Made by a program: the position numbers and the translations under genes
Source: Leptolyngbya sp. NIES-3755
GTDB lineage: Bacteria; Cyanobacteriota; Cyanobacteriia; Leptolyngbyales; Leptolyngbyaceae
DNA length: 64,000 nucleotides
Assembly: GCA_001548435.1 (NCBI GenBank)
Contig: AP017308.1
Location: forward strand, 5,155,030-5,219,029
Direction of reading: 5' to 3'
Notes under the pieces: model-generated
Databases searched by the model: none
Told to the model about the DNA's origin: nothing
Seen by the model: the letters and a program-made list of their open reading frames with translations, nothing else
In this document: positions 33,311 through 43,343 of the stretch, piece after piece
Position numbering within the stretch: the first letter of the stretch is position 1
Layout: the number at the start of each line of letters is the position of its first letter

Positions 33311-34756
33311 GTGCCAATCCTGTCACACTTATACGTGTCTTGTAAGTCAACAGGATTACATTCGATTTTCTTCGAGAATCGTCCCCACATTCGTCTTTCA
33401 GTTAATCCCTTGAATATTCATCGATCGCCCCAACTTTCTTTCCCGATCCCTGCGACTGTGCATCGATTAGACAATGGTTTGACGCTGATTCATCATCATC
33501 TTCCCGCGACGGGTGTGAGCGCGATCGATGTCTGGGTGAATGCAGGCTCGGTCGTCGAACCCGATGAATGGATGGGAATGGCGCATTTCCTCGAACACAT
33601 GATTTTCAAGGGAACGCACCGGATTGCACCAGGAGAATTTGATAGTGCGATCGAGAATCGGGGCGGAATGACAAATGCCGCCACAAGTTATGATTACGCT
33701 CATTTTTACATGACCACGGCATCGAAGGACTTTTCGGAAACGCTGCCTTATTTGAGCGAATTACTATTGAATGCAGCGATCCCCGACGAGGAATTTGATC
33801 GGGAACGGGATGTCGTTCTAGAAGAGATTTCGCAGACGTATGATGATCCCGATGCGATCGCGTTTCAGTTTCTCTCGGAATTGGTTTATCAGCGGCATCC
33901 TTACGGGCGATCGATTTTGGGAACCGAAGACAGTCTCATGCCACGATCGGCAGACGAAATGCGATCGTTCCATCGCGCTCACTATCAGCCAGAGAATATG
34001 ACGGTTGTAATTACAGGCGATGTGGATCTCGAACAGGCGAAACTTCGGGTAGAGAGAGCGTTTGGTAAGTTTCCTGATCCCGGTTCCTGTCCGCGTCATG
34101 AAGCTGAAGCAGAACCACCCATCACGAGTATTCGCCGCGAAGAATTGTACCTTCCGCGACTCGAACAGGCTCGATTGTTAATGGCTTGGATCGCTCCAGG
34201 AGTGGAACCGTTGACCTGGCAAAACGAAGAAGAATTATTGCCTTGGCAACGAGTTGAGCGATCAAATCAACAAGATCCGCTCAAAGCTGCTTGTGGACTT
34301 GATTTACTCTCAGCCGTTCTTGCCTCTGGGCGGACTTCTCGCTTTATCCAAGAATTTCGTGAAGAACGGCAGATTGTCCAAGCGATCGACTGTAGTTTCT
34401 CACTTCAACGCGATTCGAGCTTATTTACGATCGCGGCTTGGCTCGATCCAAAAGATTTAGAACGAGTTGAGGCGCTGATCTGCGATCGTCTTTCTCATTT
34501 GATGACGACTCCGATTTCTCAAGCAGAACTCGATCGAGCAAAACGGTTGCTCTGTAATGATTACGCTTTCTCAACCGAAACTCCGGGACAGCTTGCAGGA
34601 CTATACGGTTATTATCATTCGCTGGCAGAGATTGAAGCAGCGATCGCCTATCCTCACTGGATTCAGTCCTTCACGACCGAAGATTTGCGAGATTTAGCCA
34701 GCCATTATCTTTCGCCCTATCACTATGCTGCGATCGTGGTGAAGCCAGGTTGCTAG
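33311..34756 (+). CDS. M16 family zinc metallopeptidase, catalytic subunit
   Basis: This 481-residue protein is an M16 (pitrilysin/processing peptidase) family member. HFLEHMIFKGT (residues 92-102) holds the inverted zinc motif HxxEH, and the downstream Glu ligand lies in RDVVLEEIS. The two M16 halves are recognisable up to residue 480. The first 45 residues after the GTG at 33311 are not family-like, so the true start may be later, near residue 40. It is followed 30 bp later by a second M16 gene lacking the zinc motif, giving the usual catalytic/non-catalytic pair. Confidence 0.9.
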   Translation: MPILSHLYVSCKSTGLHSIFFENRPHIRLSVNPLNIHRSPQLSFPIPATVHRLDNGLTLIHHHLPATGVSAIDVWVNAGSVVEPDEWMGMAHFLEHMIFKGTHRIAPGEFDSAIENRGGMTNAATSYDYAHFYMTTASKDFSETLPYLSELLLNAAIPDEEFDRERDVVLEEISQTYDDPDAIAFQFLSELVYQRHPYGRSILGTEDSLMPRSADEMRSFHRAHYQPENMTVVITGDVDLEQAKLRVERAFGKFPDPGSCPRHEAEAEPPITSIRREELYLPRLEQARLLMAWIAPGVEPLTWQNEEELLPWQRVERSNQQDPLKAACGLDLLSAVLASGRTSRFIQEFREERQIVQAIDCSFSLQRDSSLFTIAAWLDPKDLERVEALICDRLSHLMTTPISQAELDRAKRLLCNDYAFSTETPGQLAGLYGYYHSLAEIEAAIAYPHWIQSFTTEDLRDLASHYLSPYHYAAIVVKPGC

Positions 34757-34786
34757 AATCAACAGATGTATTTTTAATAATCGATC

Positions 34787-36067
34787 GTGACCTCTTCAAT
34801 TGCCTCGCCTCAAAATCGAAATATTCATCGGACTGTGTTGGACAATGGCATCACAGTGCTCGTGACTGAAAATCCGTCTGCGGATATTATTGCTGCACGT
34901 CTCTTTTTCAAAGCTGGAACTCGCTGGGAGCCATACGATAAAGCAGGCTTGTCTCATCTCGTTGCAGCGGTGATGACAAAGGGAACAGAACGGCATTCGT
35001 CGCTGGAAATTGCAGAACGAGTGGAATCGATCGGGGCAAGTGTCAGTACGGACGCGGCATCAGATTACTTTTTAGTTAGTCTAAAAACGGTTTCGGCAGA
35101 TTTTCCTGAAATGCTGATGTTGGCAGGGGAGCTTTTGCGATCGGCAACGTTTCCAGAATCGGAAGTCGAACTCGAACGTCGTTTGGCACTTCAGGCAATC
35201 CGATCGCAGCAAGAACAACCGTTTACAGTGGCACTCGATCGATTGCGTCACGCGATGTACGGTCAGCATCCTTACGCTCTTTCAGGCTTGGGAACGATCG
35301 AAACCGTTGAGAAATTAACTCGCGAAGATTTGCAGACCTACTATCAAACTCATTTTCGTCCGGATAATTTGACGATCAGCATTGCAGGTCGAATTACTCC
35401 AGAGCAAGCTGTATCGCAAGTTGAAGAAACTCTGGGGGATTGGAAAGCACCTCTTACACCGCGAGTTGAGTTAAATTTACCGATCGTCACTCCGAATCCA
35501 ACCCGAAGTGCAGTCCCACAAGACACGCAGCAATCGATCGTCATTCTTGGCTATCATGCGCCCTCGATTCAATCGAATTTGATGGAAGATTATGCCGCAT
35601 TAAAGCTATTAAATACTTATCTAGGAAATGGCTTATCGAGTCGTTTGTTTGTGGAATTGCGAGAGAAACGGGGATTAGCTTATGAAGTTTCAGCGTTTTA
35701 TCCCACTCGATTAGACACGTCGTATTTTGTCACGTATATGGGAACGGCTCCAAGCAACACCTCGATCGCGCTTTCGGGTTTGAAAACTGAAGTCGATCGT
35801 CTCTGTGCCGCACCTTTGAGCGAAGAAGAAATCCAAACCGCGAAAAACAAACTACTCGGACAATACGCGCTTGGAAAACAAACCAATTCGCAACTGGCAC
35901 AAATCTTTGGATGGTATGAAACGCTTGGATTAGGAGTCGAATTCGATACCCAGTTTCAAACCGCGATCGCTCAAGTCACCGCAGAAACCGCCCAAGAAAC
36001 AGCTTGTCGATATTTTGGCGATCCGTATATTTCCTTGTTAGGACCTGCCGACGCGATCGAGCACTAA
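34787..36067 (+). CDS. M16 family protein, non-catalytic partner
   Basis: This 426-residue protein has the M16 fold (IHRTVLDNGITVLVTENPSAD ... FRPDNLTISIAGRI) but its zinc site is lost: the HxxEH position reads LSHLVAAVMTKGT. The R/Y region of the C-terminal half (LREKRGLAYEVSAFY) is kept, as in subunits that bind substrate. It follows the catalytic M16 gene by 30 bp and should form a heterodimer with it, resembling mitochondrial processing peptidase alpha and beta. Confidence 0.9.
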   Translation: MTSSIASPQNRNIHRTVLDNGITVLVTENPSADIIAARLFFKAGTRWEPYDKAGLSHLVAAVMTKGTERHSSLEIAERVESIGASVSTDAASDYFLVSLKTVSADFPEMLMLAGELLRSATFPESEVELERRLALQAIRSQQEQPFTVALDRLRHAMYGQHPYALSGLGTIETVEKLTREDLQTYYQTHFRPDNLTISIAGRITPEQAVSQVEETLGDWKAPLTPRVELNLPIVTPNPTRSAVPQDTQQSIVILGYHAPSIQSNLMEDYAALKLLNTYLGNGLSSRLFVELREKRGLAYEVSAFYPTRLDTSYFVTYMGTAPSNTSIALSGLKTEVDRLCAAPLSEEEIQTAKNKLLGQYALGKQTNSQLAQIFGWYETLGLGVEFDTQFQTAIAQVTAETAQETACRYFGDPYISLLGPADAIEH

Positions 36068-36071
36068 CAAG

Positions 36072-36095
36072 AAAAGGAGACGCAATCACGTCTCC
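36072..36095 (-). terminator. Terminator of the pentapeptide gene
   Basis: A perfect 7-bp stem, GGAGACG (36076-36082) with CGTCTCC (36089-36095), is followed on the minus strand by TTTTCTTG. It lies between two convergent genes. Confidence 0.7.
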
Positions 36096-36106
36096 CCCTG
36101 CATCTT

Positions 36107-36796
36107 CTAGACTTCAAAAATTGCGCCTCGTTGAGTCAGATCCCGCTTTGTCTCTCTCGAAAACCAGCGAGGCTCATTAAATCGTGTTCTTTCAACGTTC
36201 GCGCCAACAAAATCGGTATCAGAGAGAACCGCGCCTCTCAGGTCTGCACCTGTCAAATCCGCACCATACAGACTTGCACCACTCAAGTCAGCATTAATCA
36301 GATGAGCACGTTTTAGATTGGCATAGCTCAAATTCGTCTCACTCAGTTTCGTACCGTTCAAATCAGCACTGGTCAGAATCGATCGACGAACATCCGCATA
36401 GGTCAATTTCGCATCGGTCAAAATTGCGCCCGTCAAGTTCGCACTATCCAAGGTTGCATTCACGAGAACCGCACCGGATAGATTGGCATTGATCAAGCTG
36501 GCTCCAGTCAACGTAGCATCGGTCAGGTTTGCCTGAGTCAAATTGCTGCTGATCAATCGTGCTTCGGTGAAATTGGTGCTGATCAAACTGGCTCCAACCA
36601 ACGTGGCTTCGATCAAATCTGCTTTGGTCATGTTTTTCGATCGTAGATCGATGCCGGTCAGATTGGATTCTGAGAAGTCTCGAAGCGGATTGAGATTAGC
36701 AATATTCGCGAGTGCAAAAAAGTCGTCGGTATCAGCGGACTTGACTTGTTCGATTAAGTCTAGAAGAGTTTGAAGAGTTTGATCTTTGGTCATCAT
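36107..36796 (-). CDS. Pentapeptide repeat protein
   Basis: This protein of about 229 residues has a short helical N-terminus (TLQTLLDLIEQVKSADTDDFF) followed by some 25 pentapeptide repeats of the A(D/N)LxX type from residue 50 to 205, which build a right-handed quadrilateral beta helix. The C-terminal cap reads RFNEPRWFSRETKRDLTQRG. I start at the ATG at 36796 (or 36793 just after it); the open frame upstream is not repeat-like. Function is unknown. Some such proteins bind DNA gyrase by mimicking DNA. Confidence 0.8.
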   Translation of the reverse strand: MMTKDQTLQTLLDLIEQVKSADTDDFFALANIANLNPLRDFSESNLTGIDLRSKNMTKADLIEATLVGASLISTNFTEARLISSNLTQANLTDATLTGASLINANLSGAVLVNATLDSANLTGAILTDAKLTYADVRRSILTSADLNGTKLSETNLSYANLKRAHLINADLSGASLYGADLTGADLRGAVLSDTDFVGANVERTRFNEPRWFSRETKRDLTQRGAIFEV

Positions 36797-37041
36797 ATTT
36801 GCCTTGCCTAACTGAGACCATGTGGGGACACGGGACGCTGCACAGTTAGGAATACAAAACGGCTCTGACGCATTTCGTAAACCGCCAGAAAAACCAATAC
36901 TGATTTTGCAGAGGATTGTCTGTCTCAGTTCGTTTAAAGACAATCCTAAACCTGTCCGGAGCTAGGAACTACATTGTAGTATTCAGACAAGGCAAACAGG
37001 TCTTGCTTTTGACAAGACTCACTCTGAGGATAGGGATTGAT

Positions 37042-37221
37042 TTAGCGATCGTGATTATTTTGTTGATACAGTCTTACCAATCGCTCGATCACGGCTTTCT
37101 TATTCGGGCTGAGATTTTTGGGGATCAGCGTTTCGAGTTTTGCCAAATCGATCGATCCGTCCGGTGACTGCTCGTTATAAACAGTTGTTGCAGCTTGACC
37201 GTTGTGGTTAGAGGAAGACAT
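37042..37221 (-). CDS. Small hypothetical protein (59 residues)
   Basis: The product MSSSNHNGQAATTVYNEQS continues into a helical C-terminal half (LAKLETLIPKNLSPNKKAVI ...). It is polar and soluble with no membrane segment. Start is the ATG at 37221; an in-frame start at 37263 would add a non-typical leader. Family unknown. A 17-bp dyad lies about 65-80 bp upstream of the start. Confidence 0.5.
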   Translation of the reverse strand: MSSSNHNGQAATTVYNEQSPDGSIDLAKLETLIPKNLSPNKKAVIERLVRLYQQNNHDR

Positions 37222-37286
37222 GGTAAGACTGGGGTGAAAAACTACAAATCGAAGGTCGGTCAATGAAGCTTGATCGAATCATTGAC

Positions 37287-37303
37287 AGTATGAAAGTCAT
37301 ACT
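37287..37303. promoter_or_regulatory. Dyad AGTATGA-AAG-TCATACT
   Basis: A perfect 7-bp dyad with a 3-bp spacer (37287-37303) lies 66 bp upstream of the small gene starting at 37221. It contains GTA-N9-TAC, one base longer than an NtcA box. TTGACA overlaps it at 37282-37287. It is probably a regulator site. Confidence 0.4.
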
Positions 37304-37462
37304 TCCGATAGTGCCACTATAGCCTGTGCACTGGTAGAGTCGCACCCCCTAATTGGGTAGTGGTAGCCGGAGAGTATGTGCCCTGGTGATTCCTTGCCCA
37401 AGGATAACATCGTCGTTTCAAATACGCGCCTGATATATGAAATTTTAATTTGGATGTGAAGT

Positions 37463-40024
37463 TTACTTTTCGGTGAGTGACCAAGAACCGTCCCAATGAT
37501 CAGGCGGGGGTGTTCTTAACCAATGTTGGCAGCGTTCCATGTGTAAAGAGGCGGCTTTATCACGGTGATCGATTTCGAGAACGGTCGCGAATTCTGCGAC
37601 TGCAAAGGCGAATTTTCGATTCAAATAGTGTTGGCGGGCGCTGTGATAATGTTCAATTACGCGCTTTTTCTCATCAGAAATTTTATCCGATCGCAGTCCC
37701 ACGAGTTCGTACACTGCAACAGGTTTATTTTTGCCTTTGACTTTAATAAAATCGAGTTCCCGCGCCCAGATGCGATCGGCACAAGGACGATAAGTACTCT
37801 CGCTCATCACAATGTCAGTTCCGTAGAGTTTACTTGCGCCTTCGAGCCGAGAACCCAGATTGACTCCATCTCCGATCGCAGTAAATTCCATCCGCTTGCT
37901 GCATCCAATATTTCCGCTAATCACCGTATCTGAATTGATCCCGATTCCGATCGCGATCGTTTTTTCATTCCGGCTCGATCGTGCTTGATTAAATGCCGCT
38001 AATCGATGCCGCATTTCTAGCGCGGTCTGAACTGCCATCCATTCATGATCATCTAATGGCAGAGGCGATCCAAACACTGCCATGATCGCGTCCCCAATAT
38101 ATTTATCGAGAATGCCTTTGTGCATAAAGACCGCTTCGACCATTGATTCAAAATACTGATTAAGCATTTCGACCACTTCTTCAGCTTTGAGTGTTTCTGT
38201 TAAGGTCGTATAGCTGCGAATGTCTGAGAATAGAACAGAAACATCTTTACGATCGCCACCCATTTTTGCAGCATCCGGATTTTCGAGTAGCTGTTCTGCC
38301 AATTCCTGGGTCATATAGCGATACATCGTACTCTTGAGCCGTTTTTCGTCGCTGATATCATCCATTACGATCAGCGCTCCGGATACTCGATGACTATCGT
38401 TTGCATCTGCGATCGTATTAATCGACAAATTGATACTATGTTGTTCCTCGCCGTGAATCGGTTGCAGCGTTTGATCGGGATAGTACTGCTCCCGATTCCG
38501 AGCGGTAATCGCTTGGTTAAACCAGTTATAAAAGCTGCCTTTTTCGAGCTTGATCAATTGAGTGATTGGATAACCTTCGATCGCATCTTCTTCGCTTAGT
38601 CCCAGTAACTTTTTCGCACTTTCATTCGCGGCGATAATATTGCCTTCTTTGTCGGTTGAAATTACGCCATTGGTCAGCGATCGTAAGATATCCCGCTGCA
38701 TTTGTTCTTGTTGCTTCACGGTTTCAAACAATCGCGCATTCTGAAGAGCAACCCCAGCTTGAATATTGAAGGTTTCCATGAATTCTTGATCGCTGCGGTT
38801 GAAACTGGCTCTCCAGCGTTCGGGAGCTTGAGGAAAATCTTGGGGATCATAAGGCGGAAAATCACCTTGCTTAGTTTTATTCACTAACTGAGTGACTCCA
38901 ATCAGTTCCCCATCTGCGTTCCGAACAGGCATACACAACAAGCTACAGGTTCGATAGCCGTTCGCTTGATCGGTTTTTTTCGCAGTTTCAGCTCCTTCTT
39001 GTTCGTAGAGATCAAATGAAATATTAATCACTTCGCCAGAAGCCGCAACCTGCCCCGCAAAGCCGACTCCGATCGGTAAACGCAATTCTTTCATTGTGCC
39101 TTCTGCGGTTGAGATTCGAGTCCAGATCTCATTGCGATCGCGATCGATTAACCAAAGCGTACTGCGATCGGCATTCATCAGCTTCTTTGCTTCATCCATG
39201 ACCCGTTTCAGCGTGTCGTCTAGATCCAGACTACTTTGGCTTAGGGATTGAGTTGCTTTGATGAGTGCGTTGGCTGCTCGTTGTTTCTGAGTTGCGATGT
39301 AGAACGATCGCGAAGATTCCAGAATCAATCGAATCGAGGGCGCAAATTCTCGGAATAGTTCTTCATCTTGGAGGGTGAAGCCTTCGAGGGCGATTCGTTC
39401 ATCAAGGGAAAGAGCGCGATTGCATCTCGGTTGCAGTTTGTTGATCAATTGCACCACTGCAACCAGATCCCCTTCATCGTTCAATAAAGGCATCGTGAGC
39501 ATCGTATAGGTTCGATAGCCTGTTTTGTTGAACTGAATCTTGGCTTGAGTCGATCGGGGATCGTTGAAAAAATCGTAGGGAATGTTAACCGGACGTTTGA
39601 AAGTTGCGACTTCACCCGCGATCCCTTGATTGGCTGGAAAACGAATCTCGATCGAGCGTCCTGATCCCTCAGTCACAGTGGTATACAGTTCGTTTTTCTC
39701 TTCATCCAAGAGGTAAATGGTTGTGCGATCGGCATTCAGTAATTCTCCAGTTTTTGCCGTAATCGAGTTCAGCATCTCCTCTAGAATCGTGTCAAACCCT
39801 TGCATGTCCAGCATTGATAGAGTTTGATTCACGATTTTGAGCTTGTGTTCGACTTCGTGAACGACTTCTTTGAATTTCTCCTGAGTCAGCGGTGCGAGAA
39901 ATGAGGAGAACTTGCCTTTGGTCGCGAGTGCGTGATTGGACGCGACTGCGAGATTTGAAGCGGGTTTAGCATTGAGGGTAATCGTTTGGGGCTGGTCGGG
40001 CAGATGCGAGGAGAGAGAAGTCAT
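37463..40024 (-). CDS. cyaB: GAF-GAF-PAS class III adenylate cyclase (CyaB type)
   Basis: This 853-residue protein has the order of Anabaena CyaB1/CyaB2. GAF-A spans about residues 75-230, GAF-B 265-440 (both with NKL/NKT-type ends seen in cyclic-nucleotide GAF domains), PAS about 450-570 and a class III cyclase domain about 610-770. Metal-binding Asp residues are in LFSDIRSYT and DKYIGDAIMAVFG. The adenine-recognising Lys and Thr are in SKRMEFTAIGDGVN, the class IIIb form that bicarbonate can stimulate. It makes cAMP, probably activated by cAMP bound to GAF. It stands alone on the minus strand. Confidence 0.92.
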   Translation of the reverse strand: MTSLSSHLPDQPQTITLNAKPASNLAVASNHALATKGKFSSFLAPLTQEKFKEVVHEVEHKLKIVNQTLSMLDMQGFDTILEEMLNSITAKTGELLNADRTTIYLLDEEKNELYTTVTEGSGRSIEIRFPANQGIAGEVATFKRPVNIPYDFFNDPRSTQAKIQFNKTGYRTYTMLTMPLLNDEGDLVAVVQLINKLQPRCNRALSLDERIALEGFTLQDEELFREFAPSIRLILESSRSFYIATQKQRAANALIKATQSLSQSSLDLDDTLKRVMDEAKKLMNADRSTLWLIDRDRNEIWTRISTAEGTMKELRLPIGVGFAGQVAASGEVINISFDLYEQEGAETAKKTDQANGYRTCSLLCMPVRNADGELIGVTQLVNKTKQGDFPPYDPQDFPQAPERWRASFNRSDQEFMETFNIQAGVALQNARLFETVKQQEQMQRDILRSLTNGVISTDKEGNIIAANESAKKLLGLSEEDAIEGYPITQLIKLEKGSFYNWFNQAITARNREQYYPDQTLQPIHGEEQHSINLSINTIADANDSHRVSGALIVMDDISDEKRLKSTMYRYMTQELAEQLLENPDAAKMGGDRKDVSVLFSDIRSYTTLTETLKAEEVVEMLNQYFESMVEAVFMHKGILDKYIGDAIMAVFGSPLPLDDHEWMAVQTALEMRHRLAAFNQARSSRNEKTIAIGIGINSDTVISGNIGCSKRMEFTAIGDGVNLGSRLEGASKLYGTDIVMSESTYRPCADRIWARELDFIKVKGKNKPVAVYELVGLRSDKISDEKKRVIEHYHSARQHYLNRKFAFAVAEFATVLEIDHRDKAASLHMERCQHWLRTPPPDHWDGSWSLTEK

Positions 40025-40170
40025 ATCGGCATCAAGTTCAGTTAAGAGGACTTATAACCAGATCGATCGGCTGTGAACCGACACAAAAGCACAGTAAAAA
40101 ACGTACTTTCAGGATTCCCCAAAGCTGAAGATTTGATGCGGTTGTGATGAAGTTTTCTTGGAAGGTGTGT

Positions 40171-41784
40171 CTAGCGTGTTAAGCGATCGAATTCAATTCG
40201 TCCATAGTCGAGTTTGATCACACGATCGCTAAATTGAAAATAATGATCATCGTGACTGATTACCCAAACCGTTTTGCCCCGATGCTTCAACTTCGGTAAA
40301 AACTCGGTGTAGAACAATTCTCGAAAGGTTGGATCTTGATCCGAAGCCCATTCATCGAATAGATAGATCGGACGATCTTCAAGGTAAGCCGTTAACAATG
40401 CCAATCGCTTTCTTTGTCCTTGTGATAGTTCAGTTGTGGAGAACTGACCATTTTTGATTTGAACTTTGTGATCTAGCTGTAGTTGATGCAGATAGTTCAA
40501 TGCGTCTTGGTCAGTTGCATCTAATCCGAGTAAGCGATCGAATAAATAAAAGTCAGCAAACACGGTCGAAAAGTGCTGGCGATACCATTCTCGATTTGCA
40601 TGGGTGATGGGCGTTCCATCAAGTGTAATTGTTCCCGATTCAGGTGCATACAATCCAGTGAGTAGCTTTGCTAGTGTCGATTTACCACTCCCATTACCAC
40701 CGACAATAAAAACAATTTCACCTGCATTCAATGTGAGATTGATTTCGCCAAGTGTGAACTGTGTATCTTCGGATTGGTAATAGCGATGAGTGACATGACG
40801 AAGCTCAATTTTCTGCCAATTTTGGTGAATGTGATTTGGAATGCTCGAAGCTTCTGCGCGACTTTGTAGCGATAGTCCCAAGGTTTCAATCTTTTGTAGT
40901 GAAACACTTGCCTGGCTTAGAATCGGGAGCTTCAACACTAATTTATCAAGCGGCAACATTAAATAAGTGAAGGTTAGAACATAGCCTGACAGCGTTTCGA
41001 GTGGGATTGAGAGTAGATTCGGGAGAGCAAACAACACAAAGCCGATCGCGAAAAAGAAAATTAGCTTTCCCCAACTCCCAGCCGCAGCAAAAAGAATCAG
41101 TGCATCCACGTTATGGCGGCGAAAAGATGCTGATGTGGTTTCTAGTTCTTTAGTTAGAAACACCTGACGACGCGGATAGTGGAGTTTCATCTCCTTGATG
41201 CCATCGGTAATCGATCGAAAATGCCGAAACAAACTATCTTGATCTTCCCGCGCATATACCATTCTCCGACGAGCTTGATTTAGCATCCATTGGCAAGTCC
41301 AGAATGCAAACACAAACAAGCCCATCACCATTGCAAACACAATCCAAGACAGTGATCCGATGTAGAAAAAACAGCCGACCACCGTGGCTAAATCAATGCA
41401 GAGAAATGGAAACGAAGAAACCGCATTCGCGACAGCTTGCACATCTTCAGTTAAAGTTGCCATCATCCGAGCATTTCCAAGCTGTTCTAGATGTCGCAAC
41501 TCAGACGAGAGAATCTGTCGGCTCAACTGTAGTCGCAAGTTAAACACAGCATCTTGAGCGAGGCGAATGAGCACGACTTGAGAAATTACACTGGTCACGA
41601 GTGAGAGAACTGCAAGCCCAATGAATGCACCTGCAATTTGCCCGATCGCTGAATTCGGATTGCCCAATCCTCGACTGATTAATGCAATCAATCCGGCGCT
41701 ACTAATCCCGCTTAGGAAACCTGTGAAAATAGCGATCGCGACGAGTTTGCGGGACGAGCGAAGCAGAAAAGAAATCAATTGCAT
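40171..41784 (-). CDS. Cyclic-peptide type ABC exporter (YojI/SyrD/PvdE-like)
   Basis: This 537-residue protein fuses a six-helix membrane domain (residues 1-320) to an ATPase. Walker A is GGNGSGKST, the signature is LSQGQRKRLAL, Walker B is PIYLFDEWASDQD with catalytic context, and the switch His is in VISHDDH. The DEWASDQDP motif is typical of the cyclic peptide and siderophore exporter group. It has no neighbouring biosynthetic cluster, so the cargo is unknown. It is divergent from the kinase-like gene at 41867. Confidence 0.88.
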   Translation of the reverse strand: MQLISFLLRSSRKLVAIAIFTGFLSGISSAGLIALISRGLGNPNSAIGQIAGAFIGLAVLSLVTSVISQVVLIRLAQDAVFNLRLQLSRQILSSELRHLEQLGNARMMATLTEDVQAVANAVSSFPFLCIDLATVVGCFFYIGSLSWIVFAMVMGLFVFAFWTCQWMLNQARRRMVYAREDQDSLFRHFRSITDGIKEMKLHYPRRQVFLTKELETTSASFRRHNVDALILFAAAGSWGKLIFFFAIGFVLFALPNLLSIPLETLSGYVLTFTYLMLPLDKLVLKLPILSQASVSLQKIETLGLSLQSRAEASSIPNHIHQNWQKIELRHVTHRYYQSEDTQFTLGEINLTLNAGEIVFIVGGNGSGKSTLAKLLTGLYAPESGTITLDGTPITHANREWYRQHFSTVFADFYLFDRLLGLDATDQDALNYLHQLQLDHKVQIKNGQFSTTELSQGQRKRLALLTAYLEDRPIYLFDEWASDQDPTFRELFYTEFLPKLKHRGKTVWVISHDDHYFQFSDRVIKLDYGRIEFDRLTR

Positions 41785-41866
41785 ATCAGGGTACAGGTGG
41801 TGTCTGGTAAGGTAGACGCAAATTTGGGCAGTGTAGATTCAGCTAGTAACCTGGACGACTGCCCCT

Positions 41867-43204
41867 GTGTTTACAAAATCTGAGTCTCGATCGCAACTGA
41901 GTATCCCCGTTTTAAGTCGCGGAAACACCCAATCGATTCAACTCGAATCGACCCTAAGAGATTTGCCTCTGTATGATTTTGCGGCAGAGTTGGACGTTTT
42001 GGGAACGGAAATTGCCCAAATCTTTGAGCAGTATTCGCTACTTCCAGGAGTGATCCTGAAAGAACAGGGGCGATTTTTGGGGATGTTGCCGCGTCATCGG
42101 TTGCTCGAATATTTGCTACGTCCGTATGGAATTGACTTGTTTCTGGATAAACCGCTGCGGATTTTGTGCAGCTACGATCGGACTTCTCCTTTAATTCTGA
42201 GCGGTGATACTCCGATTCTCAGTGCCGCACAACAGGCTCTACGTCGTCCGTTTGAGCGCTTAAGTGATCCGATCGTGGTGCATCTCGATTCCGAGCAATA
42301 CCGAATTCTCGATCCGCATGAGTTGAATATTGCGTATTGGCAACTTCGTGGAATTGAGACTCAAGTGAGAGTAGAACGGCTCCAGCTTCAAATGGTTCAA
42401 TCGGAAAAGATGGCAAGCTTGGGGCGATTAGTCGATGGCGTGTCTCATGAGATTCTTGATCCGGTGAGTTTTATTTGGGGGAATTTGAGCCACATTGCAG
42501 AATACAGCAAGAGTTTGCTTGAGATTATCAATGTGTATGAAAAGTGCATTGTGCAAGAGCCACAGAAAGTCAGGGATTTGAAAGATGCGATCGAGTTCGA
42601 TTACATCCGCGAAGATTTGCCCAAAACTCTCGACAGTATTAAAACAGGAGCCGAACGTCTGTCTCGATTGGCAAACAGTCTGCAAAATTTCTGCCATATC
42701 GATGAAGTTTATGCGCGCCCAGCGAATCTGCATGAATGCTTGGATTCGGTCTTGCTTTTATTAAAAAGTCGCCTTTCGAGCGAGATTCAAGTGGTGAGAA
42801 ACTACGGGCATTTACCGCCTGTACCTTGTTTTATCAGCCAATTGAGTCAGGTCTTTATGAATATTTTGAATCGATCGATCGATTCCTTGTTAGGTCAAGC
42901 GGCGCGTTCAGAAATTCGATCGTGCGAGGCTCCGAAAATTACGATTACGACTGAAGTTTGCTCGATCGATGGAACAGGAAAGCGTTGGGTGTCGATTCAG
43001 ATTACCGATAACAATCTGGAACTGTCGATCGAGACCCAGAATCAATTAATGCAAGCCTTCTCAACGGATTTAGTTCGCGAAACCAGTCTTGCCATGAGTT
43101 ATCGAATCGTGACTGGAAGACACAGCGGCAAATTCCGAGTGTACTCCAATATCGAGCCTGACTTGCGTGGAACCGTGTTCGAGATTCTACTGCCGTTGAA
43201 TTAG
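41867..43204 (+). CDS. Histidine kinase-like protein with degenerate ATP-binding site
   Basis: This 445-residue protein has an N-terminal region with two CBS-like halves (LPGVILKEQGRFLGMLPRHRLLEYL, DPIVVHLDSEQYRILDPHEL), a short coiled coil and a kinase core. The H box is kept (MASLGRLVDGVSHEILDPVS) and an N box is present (VFMNILNRSIDSLL). The G1 box reads ITDNNLEL instead of DxGxG, and the G2 box lacks the Gly run (RETSLAMSYRIV). So ATP use is doubtful. It may act as a histidine phospho-acceptor or a pseudokinase. It stands alone. Confidence 0.7.
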   Translation: MFTKSESRSQLSIPVLSRGNTQSIQLESTLRDLPLYDFAAELDVLGTEIAQIFEQYSLLPGVILKEQGRFLGMLPRHRLLEYLLRPYGIDLFLDKPLRILCSYDRTSPLILSGDTPILSAAQQALRRPFERLSDPIVVHLDSEQYRILDPHELNIAYWQLRGIETQVRVERLQLQMVQSEKMASLGRLVDGVSHEILDPVSFIWGNLSHIAEYSKSLLEIINVYEKCIVQEPQKVRDLKDAIEFDYIREDLPKTLDSIKTGAERLSRLANSLQNFCHIDEVYARPANLHECLDSVLLLLKSRLSSEIQVVRNYGHLPPVPCFISQLSQVFMNILNRSIDSLLGQAARSEIRSCEAPKITITTEVCSIDGTGKRWVSIQITDNNLELSIETQNQLMQAFSTDLVRETSLAMSYRIVTGRHSGKFRVYSNIEPDLRGTVFEILLPLN

Positions 43205-43343
43205 AGAAATAGGAGAGTAGGCGGAAGTGAATTTCTTTACAAAAATTCGGAAAGTGTTACATTAACCTTGTAGAAACGGAAGAATAGAATCGATTGTCAA
43301 GCCTGATTTGGCTCTATCGTTCACCACATCCAGGGACAGAATC

